64,000 nucleotides of DNA from Icerya purchasi (GCA_039619475.1 CM077116.1:252078440-252142439), one strand, 5' to 3'; shown: positions 54,301 to 59,070, counted from the first letter of the stretch. Translations and numbers: made by a program. Notes: generated from the letters alone by a model not told the origin.

Positions 54301-57300
54301 GACGTTAATAACGGAACACTAACGAACCAATATATCCCTAGCGAACGTAGCAGGAAAAAGAAAACGAAAATACACTCGCAACGTATGGTAAATAAGTTTC
54401 GACGTCGTACAAAACGAGACACATAGAGATATCCTTGTTTAAAGTGCTATTTACGTGGACACGATGGTGCAACCGGTCATTTAAAACGAAACTGTACCTA
54501 CTTTACGCAATTACTTACCGATTAACATTACTGCTCGCTGAGATAGTATTATTAAATTATCTTTGCGGCAAAAATACACTAAAACCTACCACACGCGATG
54601 TAAGTAAAATATTCCCTTTCAATCTATCTACATTGAAATTATACGCAAATTAATCTATACAAAAATACATCATCTATACTAGTTACATAATTCGTTTGTC
54701 AACACTTTATATGCTATACTGTTAATTCAGCTATCGCGTTCGCAAATACGCAGTTATCGTAATAACCGCAATAGCCAGGACTAAATAATAACGAATGTAG
54801 AATAAAATGATGATTTTAGTTGAATCGGCTAATTTAATTTATCTAAAGATTTCGTACGTCTTCAGAAATCCTTGTGGACCTCCCGCGAAATACAATCTAA
54901 AAACAACTAAGATTCCACGGACCCGTCCTGGTTATTAATATGGAAAATGAGCACATATATAATAATCATTTACATATTGTTCTAGCAAAATCGAAATAAA
55001 ATATCGTTTGTCTTTAGTTTCACCTTTGGTTCGTAGAAATATAAATTCTATCAGTTACACTTTAACAGCAAAATAACAGTTTTTTCTCGTTATAAACGAC
55101 ATATTAGCAAGCGTACGGAAACCATCGACGATCTGAAATAGTTAAAGGCAAATACGAAACACAGTTGTTTTTTGTTAGAGTATTTTTAAACGATGTCTCG
55201 GTTCAACTGTAAACATCAATTTTATTGTTTTCGATAAGGAAAAATGGAGAAACACACACACACACACACAAAACTTCGTACACTATTAGTAAAACTTATA
55301 GAAATTAAACTTACAACAGCACTGAGAAGGAATTATATTTTTTTATTCAAATCCAGAGGTACAGAATGTTTAATTCACTGTGAACCGCAACTTCTGCATT
55401 ACTACCGAAATATATGACGTAATGGTTTCTAGAAAACGATTCGAATAATCCGTAAAATTTGTTTATTCGGTTCAAGGCGCACAAAATAGAAGCAAGCAAT
55501 TTTCAGCGATATCTAGAAGGCTGGGTAATCGATGGAGTGAATTCGATAAAATTACTAAAAATATTTGTTTTTTTTAAAAACGCGAAATTCTCGCTCCTAA
55601 AAACGTCGAAAGTTTTACAGTAGAATGAAAAGACATATTTGAAGAGCGTGTTCTACACGAACATAATTAAACGGGAACGCGAATTTTAAACCATAGAATG
55701 TACACCTACTATCAACGGCAAACCGGTAATGATGGGTTTTATAGTGGAAAGAGGCTATCGGCGAGAAAAAAAAAAAAGAAAAGTAAGCGGCGAGCGACAT
55801 CAAGATGATAAATGCTAGCCTTTCGGGCAATGCAGAGAGTTAGATTGGCGGAATGTAAGGAGAAAAATATACCCGTAAAAAAAACTAAGCAACCACAAAT
55901 TAACCAGTAAATATATCCCCTGTAGCGCGAATGTTCGAACAGAAATTCAAAAAGTACTGCTGGCTTTATTCGCCGCCGCCAATCGTATAAAATACTACTG
56001 GGAGAATTTCGGCAAATTTATCCTGTCAAAGAAGGCAAAAGTACATACAGAATAACGGCTGAACACGTAATACGGTATTAGAAAAAAGATTCCGTAAGGT
56101 GGCCTTACCGTTCATCAGGCAGCTATTATTATTATTAGAATTGTATTTGTCCGACGTATTTTTCTTATCCTTAACGATGTCGCTATAGGTTCTTCTCTGC
56201 AGCGTGTTATTGTTGAACGTGATATCGGACCAGGTCACGTTTGTCCGTTTTTTTACCCTGTTACGGTATTTGTTTTCATCGAGAAATGGCATCTGCCGAT
56301 TTCGGAAGAAATTACTTTCGCACAAATCCGCTCGTTTAGTTCGCCAGTTTAATTCGTCGCTCGGATGCAACAATTCTTCATGTCGGTGCGAGTATTCTTC
56401 ATTAAACCCGTAATGCCGGCTGCTATAGTCTTTAATCTGATAACTGTTCTCGGCGATACCTTCTGGCTTACCCGCCGGAAAGACATTATGGCACGGTCGA
56501 CTGTAATTAGCAGTGCTACGGTAACTGTTAAAACAATCACGGTTGTTGTCGGATTCACTATCCATCTCTTGCGGATAACCCGTATTCCAACGTCTAAAAT
56601 TCCAACGCCAATTACTACTACTCCGTCTACTGCGACTATAAGGAACATTTGCGTCGACATTTAATCGATCTGAACTGAAAAAATTTGCAGCTTTCTCCAT
56701 ATCAACAGCATCAATCGTTCGCTCGTTATTCGAATGTTCTTCCGACTTCCGAGAGATGTCGTTATTCTCGCTTAGATACGCTGCAGAATCATCTGTATTT
56801 TCATCTTCGCTAATGTCCATGTCAGACGTATTAAATCTATCATAACCGTCAAAATTTTCATCCGCGCTATTTTCCGATCTTCTTAACACATCACCGGTCG
56901 GATTGGCCTGATCATTTTTTAAGTTTTCTGTCAGCGCCGACAGCAGTTCTATTGTTTCCGAATTTATATTCGTTTCGGCTTCTTCGTTACATTCCTCGAC
57001 ATCAGATTGCGTACGCTTAACACTGCCATCCGAGGTAGCTGATTTTTCTTCGTTTACGGAAACGTTTCCATCACTTGACAATATACCGGTCGGTGATTTT
57101 TTAGCGCTATTACTGAACTGTTCCAAATTAATGTTAATCAATTTTTCGATTTCATCTTCCGCATAGTTACCACCACTACCGTTACTATTATTATTATCGT
57201 TCATGGCGATTGGGTATCTTTCGGTCAATTTTCTCTGAAATACTTTACGACGAATAGACTCAACATCTACCAATTCCTTCAAGGACAATTTAGCGTAATC

Positions 57301-58152
57301 TCTTTCGGCGACCACCGAAGAAATGGAAGACTTGGCGGTATTGAGCTCAGCCGATAATTTCCTTCGCAGTATCTTGAGTCGGATAGATTGAACGTCTACT
57401 TTTTTGAAGATATCTCTTTCCGTTAGTGACGTGTTCGATGTACTCGTCGCATTACCATCAGCGCTAATATTTCGAAACGGGCCGAGAAGGCTATATTTTT
57501 TTTTTGTTTCCTTCGATCGCCGCTTTTTCTTCTTGCGTTTTTTCCGCTTTAATCGATCAGCGACAATCGTTGGCAATGAGCAGCTCTTCGAGGCCTCATC
57601 AGCCGTTTCACTTGTGGTCGCAAATTCTACGTTTCTCCCATCCGGTAACAACTGATCAGCCATAACAGTTTCGCTGATAGGTAATACATCATTCGCGATT
57701 GGAATTTTATATCTCTTCTTCTTTCGTTTTCTTCTTTTCGGTTTACTCTCCTTATTCTCGGTCGACGACAATTTTATGTTTGCTTCATCGAGCGCGAACG
57801 ATTCCGGCAGCCGATCAGCATGCGATGATGCCGATGATATTGTTCTTCTACATTCGCCGGCTAGTAATAACGGGCAACGATCATTCGCCGCTTTAACGCT
57901 GGTAAACGATTTATTTACCAGCGCCCCTTTTGCAACGCTAACCTGACTGAACGTATTCTGTAAACGGAACTTCTTGCTCGAGTTTACGATACTATGACCG
58001 TTTTCATCTTTGCGGCACTCACTACTAACGATGTTACCTTTACTCCGCTTGGGCATTAAAACTAACGTCGTTCGCCATACGTCTTCTATATGCAAATAAA
58101 CCACCTTTAACCAACTGTTGAATTTTTTACTTCGCCATAACGACTTGCTCAT
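9199..58152 (-). CDS. angel: Angel homolog, EEP-family nuclease (whole spliced gene)
   Basis: Nine coding exons (58152-56109, 39240-39166, 33609-33428, 27821-27755, 24383-24074, 16481-16229, 12322-12231, 11212-11090, 9367-9199) join in frame to 1104 codons plus stop. Residues from about 718 onward form the endonuclease/exonuclease/phosphatase fold of the CCR4/nocturnin/Angel group. Seen motifs: FKVISYNVLAQ, ICLQEV with the metal-binding Glu773, the KPDGCAI block, ANTHLLYNPRR, AGDFNS with Asp905 and Asn907, TVDFIF with Asp1044, and GSDHLPL with His1092. The KPDGCAI and NPRR blocks separate Angel from CNOT6-type deadenylases. The group contains Mg-dependent RNases and phosphatases; human ANGEL2 is reported as a 2',3'-cyclic phosphatase, and substrate here is inferred only. 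Family members are usually about 350-670 residues, so the ~700-residue N-terminal extension is unusual. Confidence 0.92.
9368..11089 (-). other. angel intron 8
   Basis: Intron between GTAATT (11089 downward) and TTAG (9368). AT-rich, with an A-run near 10312-10333 and T-runs near 10148 and 10210-10230. No transposon or exon was recognised. Confidence 0.7.
11090..11212 (-). CDS. angel: angel exon 8 (TVDFIF motif)
   Basis: Flanked by acceptor ACTTTTAG and donor GTAATT, 123 bases, phase 2 at both ends. It encodes residues 1009-1048 with LKLNSVYPAKLENGF and SWCTVDFIFY. The SVY and TVDYIF blocks are diagnostic for Angel proteins. The usual Tyr of VDYIF is Phe here (Phe1045). A second AG at the CAG near 11170 would break the phase, which supports the longer exon chosen. 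Confidence 0.9.
11213..12230 (-). other. angel intron 7
   Basis: Intron between donor GTAAGT (12230 downward) and acceptor TTTTAG (11213). AT-rich with no repeat or transposon recognised. A 25-codon minus-strand frame near 11590-11670 (MHLLNIKFAVHDQ) was seen but is not assigned. Confidence 0.65.
12231..12322 (-). CDS. angel: angel exon 7
   Basis: Acceptor AAATTTCAG and donor GTAAGT bound 92 bases encoding residues 978-1007 (LFNSDMKAEGSCTIHNCPND onward). Only this frame is free of stops, and its phases (0 in, 2 out) fit both neighbours. The sequence falls in the variable loop between the GDFNS and SVY blocks of Angel proteins, so it has no diagnostic motif. Support comes from splice sites and frame. 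Confidence 0.8.
12323..13199 (-). other. angel intron 6, distal part
   Basis: AT-rich intron sequence without recognised elements. It includes short T-runs near 13109-13118 and 13163-13170. Confidence 0.5.
13200..14280 (-). pseudogene. I-clade non-LTR element, RNase H and 3' tail
   Basis: On the minus strand the RNase H domain begins with LIFTDGSKSVMGAW (catalytic Asp in TDGS) near 14090 and ends with FLLVPSHSNIEGNDSADSLA near 13725. These match the first and last blocks of element-encoded RNase H, which removes the RNA template during reverse transcription. Downstream, SLIRRRINYSLLPSSRFRF and CDPNHILFECSALF near 13400 form the Cys-rich tail of I-like elements. Two frames are needed to read RNase H, so it is broken. 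The RT domain is missing, and the copy is 5'-truncated inside angel intron 6. Confidence 0.85.
14757..14765. repeat. target-site duplication, left copy
   Basis: AACCGATTT occurs here and again at 15297-15305, exactly flanking the retrotransposon fragment with its A-tail. This is the signature of target-primed reverse transcription. Confidence 0.75.
14766..15296 (+). mobile_element. 5'-truncated I-clade non-LTR insertion with poly(A) tail
   Basis: A plus-strand frame (14764-15210) encodes the C-terminal tail of an I-like element: RLRLGHTSISHNHVLQGAPP followed by a Cys/His block (CQFCNAAVLPSVEHILKQC). The coding stretch is followed by a short 3' UTR and an A-run of nearly 30 bases ending at about 15298. 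Matching 9-base flanks (AACCGATTT) identify it as a single insertion event. The tail frame is uninterrupted over about 140 residues, so the insertion is younger than the neighbouring fragments. It lies in angel intron 6 in antisense orientation to the gene. Confidence 0.88.
15297..15305. repeat. target-site duplication, right copy
   Basis: Second copy of AACCGATTT following the A-tail. Its first bases overlap the end of the A-run, so the duplication could be a base or two different in length. Confidence 0.7.
15306..16228 (-). other. angel intron 6, proximal part
   Basis: AT-rich. Blocks resembling AAGCTTATTTAATTAATCTATAAGTG occur around 15610-15650 and 15786-15815, and in inverted form near 16040-16070. 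This suggests a degraded inverted repeat of about 450 bp. No coding was seen. Confidence 0.45.
16229..16481 (-). CDS. angel: angel exon 6 (GDFNS catalytic motif)
   Basis: The acceptor TGTTTATAG and donor GTAAGT bound 253 bases. The translation DPVYSPIIIAGDFNSYPTSP is the catalytic GDFNS block of the EEP fold, with Asp905 and Asn907 expected to act at the metal/phosphate site. It is followed by VYDFITKGIMHYKGPEYENQ, the region Angel proteins share after the motif. The incoming phase completes a Gly codon with exon 5, and the outgoing phase is 0. Confidence 0.95.
16482..17659 (-). other. angel intron 5, distal part
   Basis: AT-rich intron. It contains an A-run with a short TA tract at 17041-17070 and no recognised element. 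Confidence 0.5.
17662..18132. repeat. hairpin-forming inverted repeat with an extra direct copy
   Basis: A unit of about 95 bp containing TTGACAGTTCTTGCATTCCA is present three times. It is inverted at 17662-17760 and direct at about 17960-18045 and again at about 18043-18132. The first and second copies are near-identical and separated by about 200 bp, so a transcript could form a long stem. No protein is encoded. It could be a small foldback or MITE-type transposon or a local rearrangement. Confidence 0.8.
18133..18729 (-). other. angel intron 5 spacer
   Basis: Somewhat more GC-rich than its neighbours between 18270 and 18500. Open frames on both strands here are short and unrecognised. Confidence 0.35.
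18730..18900 (+). repeat. flanking direct repeat, left copy
   Basis: Contains GCGACTATTCTCG then AATAGTTTAACAGATTTT. The same blocks in the same order occur at about 20085-20235, on the other side of the I-clade fragment. Confidence 0.6.
18901..20045 (-). pseudogene. I-clade non-LTR element, RT end, RNase H and tail
   Basis: Minus-strand reading gives the RT thumb region (MFYKSFIRSVLDYCS, LDRVQNVCLRLCLGARKS, 19976 downward), then RNase H starting FLIFTDDSKELNGVGVDF near 19460 with ESTAILRALLFI. The tail CDPDHIMFSCSSLSTEQ follows near 19100. The order and motifs match I-clade elements, and several frame changes show decay. The 3' part is strongly similar in DNA to 45060-45480, so both are copies of one family. 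The fragment sits between two similar direct repeats in angel intron 5. Confidence 0.85.
20046..20240 (+). repeat. A-rich tract and flanking direct repeat, right copy
   Basis: An AAAG/A-rich tract (20055-20086) precedes the second copy of the GCGACTATTCTCG...AATAGTTTAACAGATTTT repeat seen at 18730-18900. Similarity is interrupted by indels. Confidence 0.55.
20241..21200 (-). other. angel intron 5 spacer
   Basis: AT-rich with a T-run at 21006-21023. No element or exon was recognised. Confidence 0.45.
21201..21455 (-). pseudogene. I-clade non-LTR 3' tail fragment
   Basis: The minus-strand segment YICDANHVFFECSGLSRERR matches the Cys/His tail of the I-like elements seen at 13345 and 19100. Only this last part is present. 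The upstream RNase H and RT are absent. Confidence 0.7.
21456..21907 (-). other. angel intron 5 spacer
   Basis: AT-rich, no recognised feature. A TA dinucleotide at 21906-21907 is the left target duplication of the mariner that follows. Confidence 0.45.
21908..23219 (-). mobile_element. full-length mariner transposon (1312 bp)
   Basis: Terminal inverted repeats share CTGTTCAAAAAAAGACCGAA (21913-21932 and the complement near 23195-23214), and TA dinucleotides flank both sides (21906-21907 and 23220-23221). The size of 1312 bp is typical for mariner. The element is antisense to the plus strand and holds a decayed transposase gene. It is inserted in angel intron 5, in the same orientation as angel. 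Both ends are intact, so it could still be mobilised in trans by a related transposase. Confidence 0.93.
21971..23013 (-). pseudogene. mariner transposase pseudogene
   Basis: Reading from an ATG at 23013, the N-terminal HTH region is KEFVEQRCNIKFCFNIGKSF, then a stop at 22941-22939, then HKEDYMSHTQCYEWFTRFKS. After a frame change come TIITGDETWIYGYDVETK (first catalytic Asp in GDETW), FFDYRGVVHQEFLPQG, a TGA in place of a Trp near 22287, and the block HHSNASSH. Mariners have HHDNAPSH here, so the second catalytic Asp is now Ser. The third Asp is present in TAPADFFLF. The D,D34D triad is therefore incomplete, and stops plus shifts make the protein inactive. Confidence 0.92.
23220..24073 (-). 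other. angel intron 5, proximal part
   Basis: AT-rich, with a TA tract near 23228-23252, an A-run near 23467-23483 and a T-run at 23741-23752. No element was recognised. Confidence 0.5.
24074..24383 (-). CDS. angel: angel exon 5 (KPDGCAI and NPRR blocks)
   Basis: Acceptor GTGAATAG and donor GTACGG bound 310 bases. The translation contains IYKKRTSEKPDGCAIYYR, then LNRDNIGLVLRLY and VVANTHLLYNPRRNDIRLSQ, continuing to ILLAEIERVAF. These are the most diagnostic Angel blocks: K-RT--KPDGCAI, DN-GLVL and ANTHLLYNPRR-D. A second GT five bases further on (GTAATA) would shift the frame into exon 6, so GTACGG is preferred. Confidence 0.95.
24384..24647 (-). other. angel intron 4, distal part
   Basis: Short AT-rich intron stretch before the SINE copy. 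Nothing recognised. Confidence 0.45.
24648..25065 (+). mobile_element. tRNA-derived SINE, copy 1
   Basis: The head resembles a tRNA: A box TAGCCTAATTGC (24660-24671) and B box GGATTTGAACC (about 24703-24713), which would form an internal RNA polymerase III promoter. The body (AATAACCGCTAATAGTTCGC, GCAGACACACG, GATCAGTTCCGAGTGTAGTC) is shared with an inverted copy at 62480-62860. The tail contains TTTGCCTGGCCAGCATGG and ACCCAGCAGTGGGTTGATAT, which resembles LINE-derived SINE tails of insects. It sits in angel intron 4. Confidence 0.82.
25066..25251 (-). other. angel intron 4 spacer
   Basis: AT-rich, nothing recognised. Confidence 0.4.
25252..25530. repeat. short inverted repeat with direct copy
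   Basis: About 60 bases at 25331-25390 (CACAATAAAAATCCAAGTTC and on) reappear inverted at 25466-25527, with a ~75-base spacer. Part of the unit (TTCTTTTACAATACTAACCT) is also present directly at 25286-25305. The whole could fold into a hairpin. No coding. Confidence 0.75.
25531..26265 (-). repeat. dispersed repeat family, copy B (two tandem units)
   Basis: The plus strand starts ACCGACTTCCAAAAAGG and carries two related units of about 270-300 bp, with GAGCATGTGATATATTATTG and GGGCATGTGATATATCGTTG as equivalent blocks. The far end (CATGAAACATCATGCTTGACT) is the complement of the start of copy A at 6290. A C-run at 25978-25987 interrupts it. It faces copy C in opposite orientation. Confidence 0.75.
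26405..27360 (+). repeat. dispersed repeat family, copy C (about three tandem units)
   Basis: It starts TACCGACTTCCAG at 26407. Blocks such as CCCGGATGTTCCATATCAG (near 26711) and CCCGGATGTTCCAAACTAG (near 26981) show a period of about 270 bp. The last unit, ending TTTGAAATACGTTTTGGTTT, matches copy A at 6650. Together with copy B it forms a large inverted arrangement. Open frames through it are by-products of the repeat. Confidence 0.75.
27361..27754 (-). other. angel intron 4, proximal part, with TA microsatellite
   Basis: Contains an AT-dinucleotide tract at about 27416-27452 followed by a T-run. Otherwise AT-rich intron. Confidence 0.6.
27755..27821 (-). CDS. angel: angel exon 4 (catalytic LQE motif)
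   Basis: A 67-base exon between acceptor GATTTTAG and donor GTAAAA. It encodes IICLQEVDMIHLDNFNEHFE and two more residues. ICLQEV is the invariant block of the EEP fold, and Glu773 is the metal-binding catalytic glutamate. Phase 0 in from exon 3 (ending KTYDPD) and phase 1 out to exon 5 fit exactly. Confidence 0.95.
27822..28334 (-). other. angel intron 3, distal part
   Basis: AT-rich, nothing recognised. Confidence 0.45.
28335..29486 (-). pseudogene. RTE-like non-LTR reverse transcriptase, 5'-truncated
   Basis: A 227-codon minus-strand frame (29482-28799) encodes most of an RT domain: motif A CFLDFEKAFDRITHDKL, motif B RQGCIMPPLLFNIYAEQAF, motif C with intact YADD (INNIRYADDIVLMAES), then LIINVKKTKVMAIS and YKYLGAWINKNGDSDGEI. 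The order and wording match RTE-type elements of insects. Downstream to 28335 the frame is broken, but the DNA continues with typical RTE sequence and a (GAA)n-rich 3' tail. The copy starts abruptly near motif A, so it is 5'-truncated and inactive despite its intact catalytic motifs. Confidence 0.88.
29487..33427 (-). other. angel intron 3, unassigned 3.9 kb
   Basis: The stretch 30.9-33.1 kb is less AT-rich than the other introns and has several open frames of 60-100 codons on both strands (for example 31769-32077 plus). I recognised none of them. A weak RT-like phrase (EKIYDSVDCSLF near 32620) is too short to assign. It could be a very old, degraded transposon. Confidence 0.35.
33428..33609 (-). 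CDS. angel: angel exon 3 (start of EEP domain)
   Basis: Acceptor GTATTAACAG and donor GTACGT bound 182 bases. It encodes SELGKRNETGVFKVISYNVL followed by AQTLLETYRDQLYRANDEEY and LVWPHRKQAILDEIKTYDPD. This is the first strand and helix of the EEP fold, where Angel proteins read F-VMSYN-LAQ-LLE and L-W--R---I--EI---DPD. Phase 1 in and phase 0 out fit exons 2 and 4. Confidence 0.95.
33610..34949 (-). other. angel intron 2, proximal part
   Basis: AT-rich, nothing recognised apart from homopolymer runs. Confidence 0.45.
34950..35306 (+). repeat. possible short non-autonomous element, copy D
   Basis: The left side resembles the start of copy C at 26407 (ACTTC-AGATTTA followed by AATTTAATAAAAA and CTAAAA-TGTAAAA). 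The right end is GCGCGTTTTAAAGTCGGTA, whose complement resembles the TACCGACTT left end. This gives short, imperfect inverted termini around about 360 bp without coding. Confidence 0.5.
35307..35576 (-). other. angel intron 2 spacer
   Basis: AT-rich, nothing recognised. Confidence 0.4.
35577..35850 (-). pseudogene. I-clade non-LTR 3' tail fragment
   Basis: The minus strand reads RRSAVVSIIRLHLNHTQLPS then SNFHFHLTPYRNCRF, equivalent to the IRRRINYSLLPSSRFRF region of the I-like element at 13.4 kb. It ends in a decayed DPNHI-like block. Stops interrupt it. Confidence 0.65.
35860..36045 (+). repeat. repeat shared with 45985-46145
   Basis: GTTTCCATGGTAAATATAGA, then GATAATATTTTA and AAAATTTCTCTAAAG, recurs with a few differences at 45985-46145. 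In both places it lies on the 5' side of a minus-strand I-like fragment. A short open frame here is not recognised. Confidence 0.6.
36046..37689 (-). other. angel intron 2 spacer with TA tract and small hairpins
   Basis: Contains a TA tract at 36316-36347. Two small stem-loops with the same 7-base stem (GTTGTTT/AAACAAC) occur at 37064-37084 and about 37186-37207. Otherwise no recognised element. Confidence 0.45.
37690..38945 (+). pseudogene. hAT-type transposase remnant (DUF4371/ZMYM1-like)
   Basis: The plus strand, read across frame shifts, gives NFLAVIADETSGVSNMFQMA and VYRYIHEGKPVERF (near 37750), then a decayed YIHCYTHQVNLVMSKADSIN block (near 38080). SNLQGLCV follows, then SSPSKRRKLNNENL (near 38620), AVIISLAMERFSF and ELTSIYGAQEFRSMSGAA (near 38850). 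This order is that of the DUF4371/hAT-like transposases annotated as zinc finger MYM-type protein 1-like. The ADET block carries a catalytic Asp region. The C-terminal dimerisation part is missing and many stops occur, so it is dead. Confidence 0.85.
39042..39060. repeat. short TG microsatellite
   Basis: A run of TG dinucleotides inside angel intron 2, close to exon 2. Confidence 0.8.
39166..39240 (-). CDS. angel: angel exon 2
   Basis: Acceptor CCTGTTTTAG and donor GTTAGT bound 75 bases. It encodes IDLEQYVKDIRREIFTSYGQ and four further residues (SVRN), with a split codon at each end (phase 1 in and out). It has no catalytic motif and precedes the EEP domain. Evidence is the clean acceptor tract, the single open frame and the phase fit on both sides. 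A standalone exon prediction would be modest, so transcript support is wanted. Confidence 0.72.
39241..41959 (-). other. angel intron 1, distal part
   Basis: AT-rich with T-runs near 39546-39560 and 40080-40103. No transposon or exon was recognised. Confidence 0.45.
41960..42990 (+). pseudogene. I-clade non-LTR element, degraded (RT end, RNase H)
   Basis: The plus strand has LLYKSIIRSKFDYRSFIYGH near 41995, equivalent to the RT thumb of the copy at 19.9 kb. TIFTGDSRQPIEFGAF follows near 42440, in place of the RNase H FTDGS block, and then SAHRGYTHMESNEAVD near 42725 in place of the PSH-GI-GNE-AD block. Catalytic residues are partly replaced and the frame is broken in several places. This is an old copy, opposite in orientation to the other I-like fragments in the angel introns. 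Confidence 0.72.
43140..44990 (+). pseudogene. second degraded I-clade RT fragment
   Basis: Pyrimidine-rich plus strand with RT remnants. RLSENRTILLS lies near 43780 and SFFADDICLYS near 43900, and the latter is the FADD form of catalytic motif C (43905-43916). Many stops surround it. The pyrimidine-rich composition matches the sense strand of the other I-like copies. The extent to 44990 is estimated from composition. A (CA)n tract at 43737-43753 lies inside. Confidence 0.6.
45060..45780 (-). pseudogene. I-clade non-LTR element, RNase H end and tail
   Basis: The DNA from 45080 to 45480 is strongly similar to 18920-19290, including a shared TAGCCGACAGAAA block. On the minus strand near 45690 the motif WIPGHDGIEGNGLVD is the last block of RNase H. 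The copy is tail-to-tail with the plus-strand fragment before it. A stretch near 45305-45335 has no counterpart in the sister copy. It is broken by stops. Confidence 0.78.
45985..46145 (+). repeat. repeat shared with 35860-36045
   Basis: GTTTCCATGGTAAATGTTAC, then GATAACATTTTA and AAAATTTCTCTAAAG, match the copy at 35.9 kb. Its link to the adjacent I-like fragments suggests it belongs to the same element family or a common composite. Confidence 0.6.
46688..46819 (-). CDS. candidate extra angel exon (symmetric, 132 bases)
   Basis: Between a CAACAG acceptor and a strong GTAAGT donor, one frame is open for 132 bases. Its phase (1 in, 1 out) is exactly what is needed to sit between angel exons 1 and 2 without breaking frame. 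It would add 44 residues, including RKLADHHIDCHLFLVRNEAD and FGFVWDPVF. Its codons are richer in G and C than the surrounding intron. Against it, the acceptor has a poor pyrimidine tract and I know no matching Angel sequence. It may be a cassette exon or chance. Confidence 0.4.
46820..48059 (-). other. angel intron 1 spacer
   Basis: AT-rich with many A and T runs. Nothing recognised. Confidence 0.45.
48060..48149 (+). pseudogene. non-LTR element fragment left of the Tigger insertion
   Basis: The plus-strand phrase GKSKIALRRKMVQNLMIIVP, followed by TWRYGLKV, resembles the RT thumb phrase of Jockey/I-like elements (about LLY--I-P-WTYGI-LWG). The frame continues across the Tigger TA site into HRTSTMGNPN at 50038, so it and the fragment at 50038-50960 are probably one element split by the transposon. 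Confidence 0.5.
48150..50035 (-). mobile_element. Tigger/pogo transposon, internally deleted (1886 bp)
   Basis: The ends are inverted repeats: CAGTAGAACCTCGATTATCC at 48150-48169 and its complement at 50016-50035, the typical pogo/Tigger terminus. TA dinucleotides flank both sides (48148-48149, 50036-50037). Further TCGGATAATCG repeats lie inside each end. The transposase gene inside lacks its catalytic core. The size is smaller than the usual 2.4-2.8 kb, in agreement with an internal deletion. Confidence 0.93.
48639..49629 (-). pseudogene. Tigger transposase lacking the DDE core
   Basis: From an ATG at 49629: a basic start (KPKRKRVMV), a shift in an A-run, then the HTH region KIQAIKRVDKGEKLSIVAIS, YGVSSNTVGDWMRNRTKIQK and the start of the CENP-B domain (INEAVYVWFYSVRSRDYRY). 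The sequence then jumps to KKPMDRGVIVSFKRNYRKCL, which in complete Tigger proteins follows the last catalytic Asp region, and on to NDVEEWIVADDSEF and the acidic C-terminus. About 230 residues with all DDE residues are missing. A Trp codon is now TGA (IIFWTADA*NSVK). The protein could bind DNA in principle but could not cut it. Confidence 0.9.
50038..50960 (+). pseudogene. Jockey/I-like non-LTR element, RNase H and tail
   Basis: The plus strand carries the middle of an RNase H domain (ALEQLRRDREKKILIVSDSL, then AVLSKLSNIN), a decayed F-WIKGH block (FKMQGYGEMKW) and ADALTRS. Then comes a 169-codon frame (50375-50884) with the tail RLRVGHYRTPNKLFQWGI and CENCGEIGSLEHLVWQCVEY. The 3' end is A-rich with GGGCCATAAAAAAAAAAAC at 50922-50940. 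The tail frame is long and uninterrupted, so this copy is fairly young. Its wording differs from the I-like family elsewhere in the window, so it is a second lineage. Confidence 0.87.
50961..56108 (-). other. angel intron 1, proximal 5.1 kb
   Basis: AT-rich sequence. Open frames up to about 100 codons (for example 51822-52082 and 52362-52676 plus) have no recognised similarity. A short CA tract lies at 55254-55270. No transposon ends were found. Confidence 0.45.
56109..58152 (-). CDS. angel: angel exon 1, long N-terminal extension
   Basis: A 681-codon open frame from ATG 58152, with an in-frame TAA just two codons upstream, ends at donor GTAAGG (56108). It encodes no known enzyme domain. Visible features are two basic nuclear-signal-like clusters (KRRKRKKKRYK at 139-149 and RLKRKKRKKKKRRSKETKKK at 200-219), and a duplicated motif, VDVQSIRLKILRRKL at 252-266 and VDVESIRRKVFQRKL at 295-309. 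There is also a long Ser/Asn/Glu/Asp-rich, likely disordered middle (310-500) and an Arg/Tyr/Asn-rich end. A second possible start is Met33. Assignment to angel rests on splice phase and position. A separate gene is possible if exon 2 has its own start. Confidence 0.75.
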
Positions 58153-59070
58153 TGATTAATTTAACACAACTCCACTATCACACAATTAACCACATCATGG
58201 TAACCATTTGCGTCACCTTCATATAGCAGTACATAAACAGCACCGTGCTCTCTATACCACCACAAATAGAAGACACTGCATGTAAGAACGTTCCTGTGTA
58301 TGCGTTTTATGCAGGTATATAATAATATTATTTAAGGAAAACTACATATACATATATAATACTATTATATGCGTAAATTTTACTATTACTACAACAGGAA
58401 CGCACCGAATGAAACCGATTGCTTCGAGTACTGCAGTATTCGGAAAAATGACCAAATCACGTACGTTATCTGGAATAAAAAACAACAAAACTAACAATAA
58501 CACTAGTAGAAATAATTCGTAAACGAGTACAAATTTTAGAAATGTTTTATTCCACGTATAACAATAAAATAGCAGCAAATTTATTAAGCATAGGCCTGTG
58601 AGGTTGTAGTCAGCGATAATACTGAAACCATGCTTAGAGGTTGATATAACGAAAAAGGCGGAAAAACTTAAATTTCGCATCTAATCTAGATATACTATGT
58701 GGCACAGTGTAATTGACTAAATTCATTAGAAAAAGCAATAAAAACAAAAAAAAACAACGAAAAAAATCTAAAATAAGAATTACTCAGATTATTTTCGCGT
58801 AATCACACTGCGATATTTATTCGATCGCCGGAGAACTATTTATGTGCAAATAGAAGTTAATATGTTTATTATTTAATTTAAAATAAAACCAGATCAAAAT
58901 ATATTCTTCAGATGTAGGAAAAAACAAATTTTAACAAAAAATTATCCGTTAAATAACTGATATTTACCCATTTTCGTACAAACTTAAAAAAGGACAAATA
59001 ATCATTATTACATGTTCAAAAAATGAAATATCCAAATATTTTTTAATTAAAACTGCACCTTAATACGCAG

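Noticed and set aside
56204..56664. Plus- and minus-strand frames overlapping angel exon 1
   Set aside because: They are out-of-frame shadows of the 681-codon exon and show no domain of their own.
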